Assembly: GCF_014637175.1 (NCBI RefSeq)
Contig: NZ_BMEV01000008.1
Location: forward strand, 1 to 64,000
Length of the DNA stretch: 64,000 bases
Origin: Compostibacillus humi
GTDB lineage: Bacteria > Bacillota > Bacilli > Bacillales > Amphibacillaceae
Reading direction: 5' to 3'
Shown: piece by piece, positions 7,890-16,657 of the stretch
Layout of the letters: every line of letters begins with the position of its first letter
Position numbering within the stretch: position 1 is the first letter of the stretch
Notes under the pieces: model-generated
The model's database searches: none
What the model saw: the letters and a program-made list of their open reading frames with translations, nothing else
Told to the model about the DNA's origin: nothing
Translations under genes and position numbers: made by a program

Positions 7890-8507
7890 ATGAAATTTTA
7901 CGATGTAACGGCAGAAGTGTATGAAGGGATGCCAGTTTATAAAAATAAAGAAGAGAAACAGCCGAAGTTTCAAACAGTTACCAATGGTCATGTGACGGAA
8001 ACCCGGCTTTCCCTTGACTTACATACAGGAACCCATGTGGATGCACCCCTCCATATGATCAACGACGGAGAAACGATGGAGACAATCCCGCTTGAGCGCC
8101 TCGTGCGTCCGGTCAAACTGTTTGACCTTACCCATGTCAAAGACGGGATTACGAAAGAAGACATTGCGGACTTACCGATTGAAAAAGGGGATTTCGTCCT
8201 GTTCAAAACGAGCAACTCCTTTGATGAGGAATTCAATTTTGAATTTATTTACGTGAAGGAAGATGCGGCCCGCTATCTTGCAGAAAAAGGAATTGACGGA
8301 GTCGGCATTGACTCCCTCGGCATTGAGCGGGCCCAGGAAGGACACCCGACCCATCGCACCTTATTCAAAAACGATATCATTGTTATGGAAGGCTTGCAGC
8401 TGAAGGACGTGGAAGCCGGACAATATTTTATGGTCGCCGCTCCGCTTAAAGTAATCGGAACCGATGCCTCTCCAGCCCGTGTATTGCTGTTTGAACAAAG
8501 TCTGTAA
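7890..8507 (+). CDS. Cyclase family protein (KynB-like metal-dependent hydrolase)
   Basis: A 205-residue member of the cyclase superfamily that includes kynurenine formamidase (KynB). The metal-binding signature HTGTHVDAPLH is at residues 45-55. It probably hydrolyses an amide or ester, but no tryptophan-catabolism genes are nearby, so the true substrate is unknown. I prefer the ATG at 7890: GAAAGGA ends 8 nt before it, whereas the in-frame ATG at 7881 overlaps that site. The ribosome binding site is formed by the last unit of array D. A strong terminator follows. The gene seems to be transcribed with or after zwf. Confidence 0.85.
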   Translation: MKFYDVTAEVYEGMPVYKNKEEKQPKFQTVTNGHVTETRLSLDLHTGTHVDAPLHMINDGETMETIPLERLVRPVKLFDLTHVKDGITKEDIADLPIEKGDFVLFKTSNSFDEEFNFEFIYVKEDAARYLAEKGIDGVGIDSLGIERAQEGHPTHRTLFKNDIIVMEGLQLKDVEAGQYFMVAAPLKVIGTDASPARVLLFEQSL

Positions 8508-8520
8508 TTTTTGCATTAGG

Positions 8521-8559
8521 AAAGTGGAGTCAAACGTTTGTTTGAACTCCACTTTTTTT
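8521..8559 (+). terminator. Strong terminator after the cyclase gene
   Basis: AAAGTGGAGT (8521-8530) plus CAAAC pairs with GTTTG plus ACTCCACTTT (8546-8555) around a 4-nt loop with one bulge, followed by seven T residues. Confidence 0.93.
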
Positions 8560-8584
8560 GTTTTTAGGACAATACCCGTGAGCA

Positions 8585-9295
8585 GTAGCGCTGATATTTT
8601 ATTTTTTCCGTTAGAATAATCAGGAGTTACGCTGAATCTTTCCCGATAACCGCTGAATTCTTCAGTATAATCGTTAGAATCGAGTTACTGCGCTGATATT
8701 TTATTTTTTCCGTTAGAAAAATCGGGAGTTGCGCTGAATATTGACCGATACCGCTGAATCCTTTAACGAAATCGTTAGAATCGAGATGCTGCGCTGAAAT
8801 TTTATTTTTTCCGTTAGAAAAATCAGGGGTTGCGCTGAATATTGACTGATACCGCTGAATCCTAAAACGTAATCGTTAGAATCGAGGCGCTGCGCTGAAT
8901 TTTTTATTTTTCCGTTAGAATAATCAGGAGTTGCGCTGAATCTTTCCCGATAATCGCTGAATTCTTCAGTATAATCGTTAGAATCGAGGCGCTGCACTGA
9001 ATTTTTTATTTTTCCATTAGAATAATCAGGAGTCGCGCTGAATATTGACCGATACCGCTGAATCCTCTAACGAAAACGTTAGAATCGAGGCGCTGCGCTG
9101 AATTTTTTATTTTTCCGTTAAAATAATCAGGAGTTGCGCTGAATCTTCCCAATAACCGCTGAATTCTTCAGTATAATCGTTAGAATCGAGGCGCTGCGCT
9201 GATATTTTATTATTTCCGTTAGAAAAATCGGGAGTTGCGCTGAATATTGACCGATACCGCTGAATTCTTTAACGAAAACGTTAGAATCGGGGCGC
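8585..9295 (+). repeat. 101-bp tandem repeat array E (seven units)
   Basis: CGTTAGAATCG begins at 8672, 8773, 8874, 8976, 9077, 9178 and 9279, a 101-bp period with a single 102. Each unit breaks into five sub-units of 19-21 bp opened by CGTTAGAAT, CGCTGAAT, CGTTAGAAT, CGCTGAAT and CGCTGAAT (T-G-T-G-G). Two unit types alternate, giving a 202-bp super-period: one carries TTCAGTATAAT before the landmark, the other TTTAACGAAA. The array fills the convergent gap between the cyclase gene and the efflux pump. Strand is given for the orientation of CGTTAGAAT. Confidence 0.95.
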
Positions 9296-9408
9296 AGCTT
9301 TGCAACCTTTTTCCGTACTCATGACGCGCCCAGCCCAAATAACATGAGAAATGGAATACAAATAGGTTAGATTGCCTGCCCAGGTCCCGTACACAAAACT
9401 CCGCAACC

Positions 9409-9440
9409 AAAAAAGACAACTCCCGCATTGGGAGTTGCCT
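9409..9440 (-). terminator. Terminator of the RND pump operon
   Basis: On the minus strand CAACTCCC-AATGC-GGGAGTTG is followed by TCTTTTTTGG. It lies 15 bp after the stop codon of the pump gene. Confidence 0.9.
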
Positions 9441-9454
9441 TCACTTACCTATTA

Positions 9455-12400
9455 CTACGCTTTTTTCCGTTTTTTCCGGTTCTTAAATTTCTGGGACAGG
9501 TTGTCAAACATAATGTAGATCACCGGAACGAAGAACAAGGTAAACAGGGCCGACGTCGTTAATCCAAAGATAATCGTAACCGCCAGCGGCTGCTGCATTT
9601 CTGCCCCTTCTCCGAGGGCGAGCCCTAACGGAATCATGGCGAGCACTGTCGTCAGCGTCGTCATCAAAATCGGACGAAGCCTGCTACGGCCTGCTTCCAC
9701 AATTGCTTCCGTGCGCTCGATGCCCCGTCTCCGCAAAATATTAATATAATCAACTAAAATAATCGAGTTGTTCACGACAATCCCGGCCAGCATAATAATC
9801 CCGATAAAACCAGGTACGCTGAACGGTATTCTGGTGACCGCCAAACCGAGAACGACTCCAATGACGGACGTCGGCAAGGCGAACATGATAATAAACGGAT
9901 AGAGGAAGTTTTCAAACTGCACCGCCATCACCGCATAGACAAGAAAGATGGAGAAAAACAGTGCAATCGCTAATTCCGCGAAGGCCTCTACCATATCCTC
10001 CGCCTGGCCGGCCATCGTGTAGGAATAGCCTTCCGGAATTGACATTTCCTCTAAAACAGCTTCGATGTCTGTCATTACGCTCCTCAAGTCCCGGCCGGAG
10101 ATAGCAGAAGAAACATTTATTTGCGGCTGCTGATTATGCCTGTTTAATGCTATCGGTCCTTGAATTTCTTCAATACTGGCCACTTCGGCAAGCGGTATTG
10201 CCGCTCCAGAATTTGTGCGGATTTGCATCGTCTCTAAGTTTTCGATACTGCTGCGATATTCTTCCGGATAAATGAGCGTAATGTCAATTTCCTGGCCTTC
10301 TTCCCGGTATTTTGCTGCCACCTGGCCCATAAACTGCATTTGCACTTGGCCGATAATTTGCTGTTCGGTCAGCCCAAAGGCGGCCGCTTTTTCCTCATCC
10401 ACTTTCACCGCCAGCTGCGGAACGCCTTCCGATGCACTCGTCGTCGGATTAAACACCCCGTCGACTTTGGAAATTTCCGCCAGGACGTCCTCGGAAAACT
10501 CCCGCAGTTTGTCGTGCTCGGGTCCGTTCAATTGAATTTGAATCGGGTCACCGAGGCTTACGGAATGGTCTACCGCACTTACTGTAATTTCCGCTCCGGC
10601 AATTTGCTGGAACTTTTCATCGATTTCCACTACAAAATCATTTGTCGTTATCTCCCGTTCACTGGCAGGGATAAGCTGCATCGTATACATCGCATTGTTG
10701 GCAGAACCGCCAAATGGCCCGCCTCCGCCTACTGTTACATAGCTAACGTCGATCAGTTCGTCGTATTCATCCAAAATTTCATTTACCTGTAATACTTTTT
10801 CTTCCGTATAAGCAAAGGTCGAGCCCGGCTCTGTTTCCACTGTAATTTGCACTTGGCCCTGGTCGGAAGCTGGAATAAATTCGGCGCCAATCCACGGAAT
10901 TAACGCTAAACTTCCGATAATTAGAGCGACAGTAACAAATACGCTCGTTTTCCGGAATTTCATCACTTTTCTTAGTCCGCCGGCATATTTGTCCCGCACC
11001 CAATCGAGGAACCGGTCAAACCAATACCGCTTTCCTTGACCATCCATTACTTTGGACAGGAATTTCGAGGAAAGCATTGGAACTAGAGTAATGGCCACGA
11101 CGAGGGATGCGACGAGGGAAAAGACAACCGTCAGACCTAACGGAATAAAGAGATCTGCAGCCATTCCTTCCACAAAAACCATCGGCAGGAATACAACGAG
11201 CGTTGTCGTTGTGGAAGCGATGACGGCTGGCGTCAATTCGCTTGCCCCTTCAATGGCCGCATCTTTCAGGCTATATCCCCGCTTGCGGTACGTAAAAATA
11301 TTTTCCAAAATAACGATGGAACTGTCTACCATCATCCCGACCCCAAGGGCGAGTCCCCCAAGGGATAAGACGTTTAGCGTCTGGCCGCTGAAATACATCA
11401 GCGCAAAGGTAGAAATAAGTGCAATCGGGATGGACAGGCCGATGACTAATGTGGCCCGGATGCTCTTTAAAAACAAGAGCAGGATGAAAAAGGCAATGGC
11501 TCCGCCGATGACGATGTTCTCCAACACCGAATCAATGGACATGACAATAAAATCGGACATATCAATTAACACTTTTAACTCCACATCGTCCGGCAAATCC
11601 CGCTTGAACCGCTCCATATTTTTCTGCACGGTCTCCGCCACTTCCACCGTATTGGCATCCGTCTGCTTCATCACGGAAAGGACTAGTGCTTCCTCGCCGT
11701 TGACGAAGGAGTTCGCCGCCTGTTCTTTAAACGTATCCTTCACCGAGGCAATGTCTTCAATATGGACGGTAGCGCCTGTCGGTGTTTGAACAATCGTTTG
11801 TTTGATATCTTCCACCGATTCAATTTCGCCGATAATCCGCACTTGCAAGTCCTGGTTTCCTTTATCCACCGTTCCAACTGATGCAGACGAGTTCGTTTCA
11901 TTTAAAGCACTCATTACTTGCTGCGGGGAAAGGCCGTATTGTTCCAGCTGTACCGGATCCAGTTCGAGCTGAATTTCCCGCACCTTTCCGCCTTCCACGG
12001 TTACCGAGGCGACCCCCGGCTGCCGTTCAAAAAACGGAACAATCTGGCTGTCTGCTAAATTCGTAAGAGAAGCTGTATCTTTGCCGCTTAATCCAATGTA
12101 CAAAATCGGCATTGCCTCAGGGCTGAATCGGAGTATGTTCGGATCATTTGCCTGTTCAGGAAGGAAGCTTTTCACCTGATCAACTTTTTCCCGAACGTCG
12201 AGCAATGCCTGGTCTAAATCCGTCCCGTTTTTAAACATCATAATAACGAGGGAAGCGCCTGCCTGGGACTGGGACTGGATCGTGTCGATTCCCTCTACCG
12301 TACTTACTGCCGACTCAATCGGCCGGGATATTAAGTTTTCCACGTCTTCCGGTGCTGCATCCTGATAACTCGTCGCAATGACCGCGACAGGCAAATCAAT

Positions 12401-12517
12401 TTTTGGAAACAGGTCTACTGCCAGGTTGCGTACCGAGACTAATCCGAGGGCAATGATAGCAAGGACAATCATCGTTACGCCAACCGGGCGCAGAACCGAA
12501 GTTTTAATCAGCTTCAA
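9455..12517 (-). CDS. RND-family efflux pump (SwrC/AcrB type)
   Basis: A 1020-residue inner-membrane transporter of the resistance-nodulation-division superfamily. The N-terminal helix is followed by a large extracytoplasmic domain, a cluster of helices with GGLALGVGMMVDSSIVILENI, a second extracytoplasmic domain, and a last helix cluster. The closest known relative in B. subtilis is SwrC (YerP), which is needed for surfactin resistance and swarming. Substrate here is inferred, not shown. The start codon is TTG, placed behind AAAGGGGAATAAACA. Only 3 nt separate the adaptor's stop from this start, so translation is probably coupled. The protein ends in a Lys/Arg-rich tail (KFKNRKKRKKA). Confidence 0.92.
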   Translation of the reverse strand: MKLIKTSVLRPVGVTMIVLAIIALGLVSVRNLAVDLFPKIDLPVAVIATSYQDAAPEDVENLISRPIESAVSTVEGIDTIQSQSQAGASLVIMMFKNGTDLDQALLDVREKVDQVKSFLPEQANDPNILRFSPEAMPILYIGLSGKDTASLTNLADSQIVPFFERQPGVASVTVEGGKVREIQLELDPVQLEQYGLSPQQVMSALNETNSSASVGTVDKGNQDLQVRIIGEIESVEDIKQTIVQTPTGATVHIEDIASVKDTFKEQAANSFVNGEEALVLSVMKQTDANTVEVAETVQKNMERFKRDLPDDVELKVLIDMSDFIVMSIDSVLENIVIGGAIAFFILLLFLKSIRATLVIGLSIPIALISTFALMYFSGQTLNVLSLGGLALGVGMMVDSSIVILENIFTYRKRGYSLKDAAIEGASELTPAVIASTTTTLVVFLPMVFVEGMAADLFIPLGLTVVFSLVASLVVAITLVPMLSSKFLSKVMDGQGKRYWFDRFLDWVRDKYAGGLRKVMKFRKTSVFVTVALIIGSLALIPWIGAEFIPASDQGQVQITVETEPGSTFAYTEEKVLQVNEILDEYDELIDVSYVTVGGGGPFGGSANNAMYTMQLIPASEREITTNDFVVEIDEKFQQIAGAEITVSAVDHSVSLGDPIQIQLNGPEHDKLREFSEDVLAEISKVDGVFNPTTSASEGVPQLAVKVDEEKAAAFGLTEQQIIGQVQMQFMGQVAAKYREEGQEIDITLIYPEEYRSSIENLETMQIRTNSGAAIPLAEVASIEEIQGPIALNRHNQQPQINVSSAISGRDLRSVMTDIEAVLEEMSIPEGYSYTMAGQAEDMVEAFAELAIALFFSIFLVYAVMAVQFENFLYPFIIMFALPTSVIGVVLGLAVTRIPFSVPGFIGIIMLAGIVVNNSIILVDYINILRRRGIERTEAIVEAGRSRLRPILMTTLTTVLAMIPLGLALGEGAEMQQPLAVTIIFGLTTSALFTLFFVPVIYIMFDNLSQKFKNRKKRKKA

Positions 12518-12520
12518 TGT

Positions 12521-13384
12521 TTATTCCCCTTTCAAAACTTCCACCTGTTGTCCGTCTGCCAAACCGAGCTGGCCGGAGACGACGATTTTGTCCCCCGCTT
12601 TTACTTTCCCTTCAATCGCTGAATTTTTTGACTGTACTTCAATCGGCTTTACGGGAACTTTTTTTACATGGTCATTTTGGACAACATAGACAAAGGTTTC
12701 CTCTTTTTCTTCTACAAGGCTTGCAGTCGGCACAATGAGGGCAGATTTAACTTTTTCTTCCGGTATGATTAGTTCAGCAACTATACCCGGCGCAATGTCC
12801 GTATCTTCCTCATCAATGGCAAAGGCAACCGGATACAGTCCCGTGTCGTCCGGCAGCCGGTCCACACTTGTTACCGTTGCTTCAAATTTTTTTCCGTTTA
12901 CTTTTGCTGTCACTTTATCATCGACGGCTAAAATATCCAGCATGTTCGCCGTCACCCCGGCTTGAATTCGAATCGCATCCAAATCGGCAATGATTGCCAG
13001 CGGTTCTTCGCTGGAAGCCAAGTCTCCTTCTTTTGCTTTTAATCCTAAAATGACTCCGTCTTCCTTTGCGCGAATATTTTGGTTCCCCATTTGCGTTTTG
13101 ATGACGGCAATCAAATCATTTTCCTCTACTTTGTCGCCGTTTGTTACTTCCAGAGAGTCAATTTCACCGGGAGCTGTAAGCATAACCGGAGCAGAACGAT
13201 GGGGCTCCGTTCTTCCGTAAATTTTTTTCTCCAAGGTTAAATTTCCTTCCTTTACTTCCGCAGTTTCCACGGCAATAACTTTTTCCTCTTCCGTCTCTTC
13301 TTCCTCTGCTGTCTCTCCATTTGTACAAGCAGCCAGCAGGGAGATGAGCAGGATGAAACTTGTCAGTAGCAAAAGTTTTTTCAT
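12521..13384 (-). CDS. Efflux pump periplasmic-adaptor-like lipoprotein (MFP family)
   Basis: A 287-residue membrane fusion protein. The N-terminus MKKLLLLTSFILLISLLAAC is a lipoprotein signal with Cys20. An acidic linker is followed by a biotinyl-lipoyl-like hairpin (VMLTAPGEIDSLEVTNGDKV ... GNQNIRAKEDGVILGLKAKEGDLA) and beta-barrel domains. In Gram-positive bacteria such adaptors dock on the outer face of RND pumps. The start at 13384 follows GGAAAGGAGA; longer in-frame starts would place 31 residues before the signal peptide. It is the first gene of a two-gene operon with the pump. Two TGTACA palindromes 15 bp apart lie about 100 bp upstream. Confidence 0.88.
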   Translation of the reverse strand: MKKLLLLTSFILLISLLAACTNGETAEEEETEEEKVIAVETAEVKEGNLTLEKKIYGRTEPHRSAPVMLTAPGEIDSLEVTNGDKVEENDLIAVIKTQMGNQNIRAKEDGVILGLKAKEGDLASSEEPLAIIADLDAIRIQAGVTANMLDILAVDDKVTAKVNGKKFEATVTSVDRLPDDTGLYPVAFAIDEEDTDIAPGIVAELIIPEEKVKSALIVPTASLVEEKEETFVYVVQNDHVKKVPVKPIEVQSKNSAIEGKVKAGDKIVVSGQLGLADGQQVEVLKGE

Positions 13385-13480
13385 GTTTTTTCTCCTTTCC
13401 GACATTAAGCTTTTTGGCCTGATGCATGCCTTCCATAAGGCGGTGACCGTGCTATCCTTTGGCAATATTTTGTGCATTTA

Positions 13481-13501
13481 TGTACACCATTTATTTGTAC
13501 A
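13481..13501. promoter_or_regulatory. Possible operator: two TGTACA palindromes 15 bp apart
   Basis: TGTACA at 13481-13486 and 13496-13501 form a symmetrical pair about 100 bp upstream of the efflux operon. Efflux operons are often controlled by TetR or MarR repressors binding such dyads, but no regulator gene is adjacent and no promoter could be defined, so this is tentative. Confidence 0.3.
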
Positions 13502-13600
13502 GTTATGGCATATTTTGAGCAGCCTAATTTGAACTATCCAAAATTTGATACACGTATTTTATTATCGCACGGATAATGTCCCCTTTCCACTTTAAAAAAC

Positions 13601-13632
13601 GGCAAAATAAAAAGGAGGGCATCCCCTCCACT
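13601..13632 (-). terminator. Terminator downstream of comK
   Basis: On the minus strand GGAGGG-GATG-CCCTCC is followed by TTTTTATTTTG, 35 bp beyond the comK stop codon. Confidence 0.8.
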
Positions 13633-13666
13633 TAGTACGAAGCAAGTAAGTGAATGTTTCATCTTT

Positions 13667-14140
13667 TTACCAACTTTCTGCGTATCCAAATAATTTCTCC
13701 CGATTTAAATGGACAATTACTTGACTCGTTCTTTTATATTGTTTGTCAAAAGCTGCTTCAGTAATATTGACAAAATAGCCTGTCCCATCGTAAAAATGGA
13801 TGTATGTTCCTTTTTTATATGTTTCATAATGATGGACTTGATGATAGGCAATCCAGACGCAGCTGGGGTTTCTTATGGAAGCAGTCGGCATTAGGAAAAT
13901 GCCATATTCGGGAAAGATTGGGACGGGCAGTTTTGTTGAAGACTTTAAAATTCCTTTAACTACGTCTAACCGCCCTTCCAGGGAGGCTTTGTAACTGAGG
14001 CAATTTCTGCCGATAATTTCTTCCGGCCGGTGAACGGAGTAATGCTCGCCTTCTTCTTCGACAATGTAGGAACGGTAATAATTAGAATCGGCATGCGTCA
14101 GCAGTTTCGTTTTCTTCGTAATCCGATAAACGGTATGCAT
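13667..14140 (-). CDS. comK: Competence transcription factor ComK
   Basis: A 157-residue ComK homologue. ComK binds the minor groove at paired AAAA-N5-TTTT boxes and switches on late competence genes for DNA uptake. Recognisable stretches are SYKASLEGRLDVVKGILK, YGIFLMPTASIRNPSCVWI and TAAFDKQYKRTSQVIVHL-like ends (here TEAAFDKQYKRTSQVIVHL), which match B. subtilis ComK in order and spacing. The protein is about 35 residues shorter at the C-terminus than the B. subtilis protein, which may weaken tetramerisation. ATG 14140 is preferred: AGGTGG lies 8 nt before it, while the GTG at 14152 would overlap that site. The gene is monocistronic with its own terminator. Confidence 0.85.
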   Translation of the reverse strand: MHTVYRITKKTKLLTHADSNYYRSYIVEEEGEHYSVHRPEEIIGRNCLSYKASLEGRLDVVKGILKSSTKLPVPIFPEYGIFLMPTASIRNPSCVWIAYHQVHHYETYKKGTYIHFYDGTGYFVNITEAAFDKQYKRTSQVIVHLNREKLFGYAESW

Positions 14141-14157
14141 TCCTATCCCCACCTACA

Positions 14158-14203
14158 AAAATGATATTTTCTGTAGACAAGAAATAGCATTTTTACCATT
14201 ATA
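14158..14203 (-). promoter_or_regulatory. comK -10 element and two ComK-type AT-boxes
   Basis: TATAAT (14198-14203, read on the minus strand) has no good -35 at 17 bp. Downstream of it lie AAAA-TGATA-TTTT (14158-14170, a perfect AT-box) and GAAA-TAGCA-TTTT (14181-14193, one mismatch), 10 bp apart. Known K-boxes use 8-, 18- or 31-bp gaps and lie upstream of the promoter, so a role in autoregulation is uncertain. Confidence 0.35.
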
Positions 14204-14271
14204 CTAGCCTTTTTAAGAAATGAAATCAAGAATATTGCGATTAACATGACTGTTTTAAACATTTTTTAAAT

Positions 14272-14329
14272 AAAAAATCAAGTGGATTGGGCTCTGTATC
14301 GCCCCTTGGTAACTCCACTTGATTTTTTT
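14272..14329 (-). terminator. Terminator of the acidic lipoprotein gene
   Basis: AAAAAATCAAGTGGA (14272-14286) is perfectly complementary to TCCACTTGATTTTTT (14314-14328). The A/T ends make it able to work in both directions. Confidence 0.88.
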
Positions 14330-14336
14330 GAATAAT

Positions 14337-14666
14337 TTATTCGTTATTTCTATCGTCATCCCCCGGCGGGACATCGTCATCGATTAAGTCATCATCCATA
14401 TTGCCGTTTTCATCGGTGTTGCCGTTGGTGTCTCCGTCATTGAGACCGTTTCCTCCGTTATCGCCGTTTTGGTCATTGATATCTCCGTCATCATCGAGCA
14501 TATCGCCGCCGTCATCTTCCATAGGGTTTTCCTCGTTATTATCATCTTCCTGGTTAAGCGGCGCTTCATCCTCCTCGACTGGATCCGGCTCATCATCGGT
14601 ACCGCATGCAGTTATAAGAGCAAATGCAAACATTGGGATACCTAATTTTAGTAACAATTTTTTCAT
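14337..14666 (-). CDS. Small Asp/Asn-rich lipoprotein
   Basis: A 109-residue predicted lipoprotein: signal MKKLLLKLGIPMFAFALITAC (Cys21), then about 88 residues made almost only of Asp, Asn, Glu and Gly (for example DGDINDQNGDNGGNG). There is no recognisable fold. The composition suggests an extended, possibly calcium-binding or charge-spacing surface polymer. Similar low-complexity lipoproteins occur in many Bacilli without known function. A good ribosome binding site (GGAGGAAACTTTTC before ATG 14666) and its own terminator support a real gene. It lies between comK and the 101-bp array F. Confidence 0.7.
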   Translation of the reverse strand: MKKLLLKLGIPMFAFALITACGTDDEPDPVEEDEAPLNQEDDNNEENPMEDDGGDMLDDDGDINDQNGDNGGNGLNDGDTNGNTDENGNMDDDLIDDDVPPGDDDRNNE

Positions 14667-14814
14667 TGAAAAGTTTCCTCCTTTGATGTATGTTACTGTT
14701 TTTAGGTTAACCCATTTTATAAAATGTCATACTCCCATCTTTCCTTTTTTTGACTTTGTGTGAAATTTGCAGATGAGCCATTTATCCAATGAGCTTTGTT
14801 AGAGGAAACGATTT

Positions 14815-15625
14815 TACAATTTAATTGTTACGGTTCTTTTGGGAAATCAGCGGTTATCGGCTGTTTTTCAGCGATAAGCTTATTTATTCCAGCAGAAAAA
14901 TTAGGTTTTCAGCGGTGTGTTTTGATTCTAACGCTTTGGAACGGGAATTCAGCGAAATTCGATTTTTTTCAGCGAAACTCCCGGTTTTTCTAACGGAAAA
15001 AATTATATTTCAGCGGTGCACCCAGATTCTAACGCTTTTGCCCGAGGATTCAGCGGTAATCGTAAAGATTCAGCGCTTCAGCCAATTTTTCTAATGAAAA
15101 AAGCAAAAATTCAGCGCTGCGCTTCGATTCTAACGGTTTGGATCGGGAATTCAGCGAAATTCGATTTTTTTCAGCGAAACTCCCGATTTTTCTAACGGAA
15201 AAAATTATATTTCAGCGGTGCACCCAGATTCTAACGCTTTTGCCCGAGGATTCAGCGGTAATCGTAAAGATTCAGCGCTTCAGCCAATTTTTCTAATGAA
15301 AAAAGCAAAAATTCAGCGCTGCGCATCGATTCTAACGGTTTGGATCGGGAATTCAGCGAAATTCGATTTTTTTCAGCGAAACTCCCGATTTTTCTAACGG
15401 AAAAAATTATATTTCAGCGGTGTACCCAGATTCTAATGCTTTTGTCCGAGAATTCAGCGGAAATTGGTAAGATTCAGCGCACCATCCAATTATTCTAATG
15501 AAAAAAGCAAAAATTCAGCGCTGCGCTTCGATTCTAACGCTTTGGATTGGGAATTCAGCGGATATCGTAAAAATTCAGCGATGCACAAATTTATTCTATC
15601 GAAAAAATAAATAATTCAGCGTTAC
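14815..15625 (-). repeat. 101-bp tandem repeat array F (inverted relative to arrays E and G)
   Basis: GATTCTAAYG begins at 14924, 15025, 15126, 15227, 15328, 15429 and 15530, exactly 101 bp apart each time. Read on the minus strand the sub-unit order is again T-G-T-G-G (CGTTAGAAT / CGCTGAAT), spaced 19-21 bp. Alternate units differ, so copies 202 bp apart are nearly identical (compare 14940-15130 with 15140-15330). It fills the gap between the acidic lipoprotein gene and fabZ; 14667-14815 holds only the upstream region of the lipoprotein gene. Confidence 0.95.
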
Positions 15626-15649
15626 GATAAGATAAAAAGCCGAAATATA

Positions 15650-15678
15650 AAAAATAGGCCCTCTCCAGACCTATTTTT
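15650..15678 (-). terminator. fabZ terminator
   Basis: AAAAATAGG (15650-15658) pairs with CCTATTTTT (15670-15678); on the minus strand the tail is T-rich. Confidence 0.85.
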
Positions 15679-15694
15679 AAAGTGCAATATGTAC

Positions 15695-16114
15695 TTATTT
15701 TATGGCAAAGGTGATTTCGGCTTCACAGGCTAATTCCCCGTCTACGGTGACGGTTCCTTTTCCTTTGCCGATTGGTCCTTTTACGCGGACGATTTCCACT
15801 TCCAGTTTCAGCTGGTCTCCCGGTCTTACTTGGCGTTTAAAACGGCATTTGTCGACGCCGGCAAGAAATCCGAGCTTTCCTTTGTTTTCTTCCTTGTTTA
15901 ATACGGCAATCGCTCCCGCCTGCGCCATCGCTTCAATCATTAACACGCCGGGCATGACTGCATAGGATGGAAAATGTCCTTGGAAAAACGGTTCGTTCGC
16001 CGTGACATTTTTCAGGGCAACGATGCGTTTCCCTTCTTCCATTTCCAGCACTTTATCCACTAAAAGGAACGGATATCGGTGAGGAATCACTTCCTTAATT
16101 TGCTCCAAATCCAT
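15695..16114 (-). CDS. fabZ: 3-hydroxyacyl-ACP dehydratase FabZ
   Basis: Cytosolic hot-dog-fold enzyme that dehydrates 3-hydroxyacyl-ACP in fatty acid elongation. The 139 residues include HRYPFLLVD, and [22 protein letters not shown] with the catalytic His and Glu. GGAGGG precedes ATG 16114; the longer in-frame start at 16168 lacks a site and adds 18 atypical residues. Position downstream of mbl-flhO-flhP matches B. subtilis (ywpB). The gene may be co-transcribed with the small membrane protein gene at 16196-16537. Confidence 0.95.
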   Translation of the reverse strand: MDLEQIKEVIPHRYPFLLVDKVLEMEEGKRIVALKNVTANEPFFQGHFPSYAVMPGVLMIEAMAQAGAIAVLNKEENKGKLGFLAGVDKCRFKRQVRPGDQLKLEVEIVRVKGPIGKGKGTVTVDGELACEAEITFAIK

Positions 16115-16195
16115 ATTCAACCCTCCTTCGCGATAAACCTCGCCTAAAGCACGAAAGATGACAGGCACTTGGCAAAAAGTGCGCAGGCACTTCCG

Positions 16196-16537
16196 CTATT
16201 TCGTTACAATGTCAATAATGTGCTGCCAGGTTTCGATTCGCAATGCATCGATCGGATTGCCATCGCCGATTACGCCATAGCCGACCATTAATCCGGCTAC
16301 TAACGCTGCTGCACTAAAAATTAAGACGACAACAATTCGCAGCCAGATGGGGAAAATTCGTCTGCGCGGCAACGTTCTCCAAAGGCTTTTTTCCTTTTGC
16401 TGCTTTTTCCGCTGCGCTTTTCGGGAAGATTTCTCCTCTTGTTCCTGTTCTTGTCCAACAGCAACTGCAGTTTTCTCTTCGACTTCTGTTTCCCCTCTTT
16501 TTTGCTCCATGGCTTGATCCGATTGCTTCACTGTCAT
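16196..16537 (-). CDS. EpuA-like small membrane protein ('RNA polymerase beta subunit' family, PF11772 type)
   Basis: A 113-residue protein with a charged, Glu/Lys-rich N-terminal half and one membrane helix (IWLRIVVVLIFSAAALVAGLMVGYGVIG), followed by the short conserved tail GNPIDALRIETWQHIIDIV. This pattern is that of the EpuA family, often annotated as DNA-directed RNA polymerase beta although it is not one. Its function is unknown; the gene commonly sits beside flhP and fabZ in Bacilli, as here. AGGGG precedes the ATG. The N-terminal half is low-complexity and probably disordered. Confidence 0.75.
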   Translation of the reverse strand: MTVKQSDQAMEQKRGETEVEEKTAVAVGQEQEQEEKSSRKAQRKKQQKEKSLWRTLPRRRIFPIWLRIVVVLIFSAAALVAGLMVGYGVIGDGNPIDALRIETWQHIIDIVTK

Positions 16538-16657
16538 ATTTGTAACCCCTTTTTTCCTGACAAAATCCCAAATGCAAAAACTTCACGCTGCGCTAAGAAA
16601 GTAATATTATTATTTCCAAAATATCATAAAAACTTGTAACTGCTGCTTAAACAGCGT

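Noticed and set aside
8585-9295. CRISPR array
   Set aside because: Units are 101 bp with landmarks at ~20-bp spacing, both landmarks and filler recur between units, there are no unique spacers and no cas genes in the window. The same applies to the other arrays.
9219-9428. Small minus-strand frame at the end of array E
   Set aside because: It crosses the pump terminator and the last repeat unit; no ribosome binding site.
11052-11789. 245-residue plus-strand frame inside the efflux pump gene
   Set aside because: Antisense shadow of a well-supported RND gene, with Thr/Ser-rich low-quality composition.
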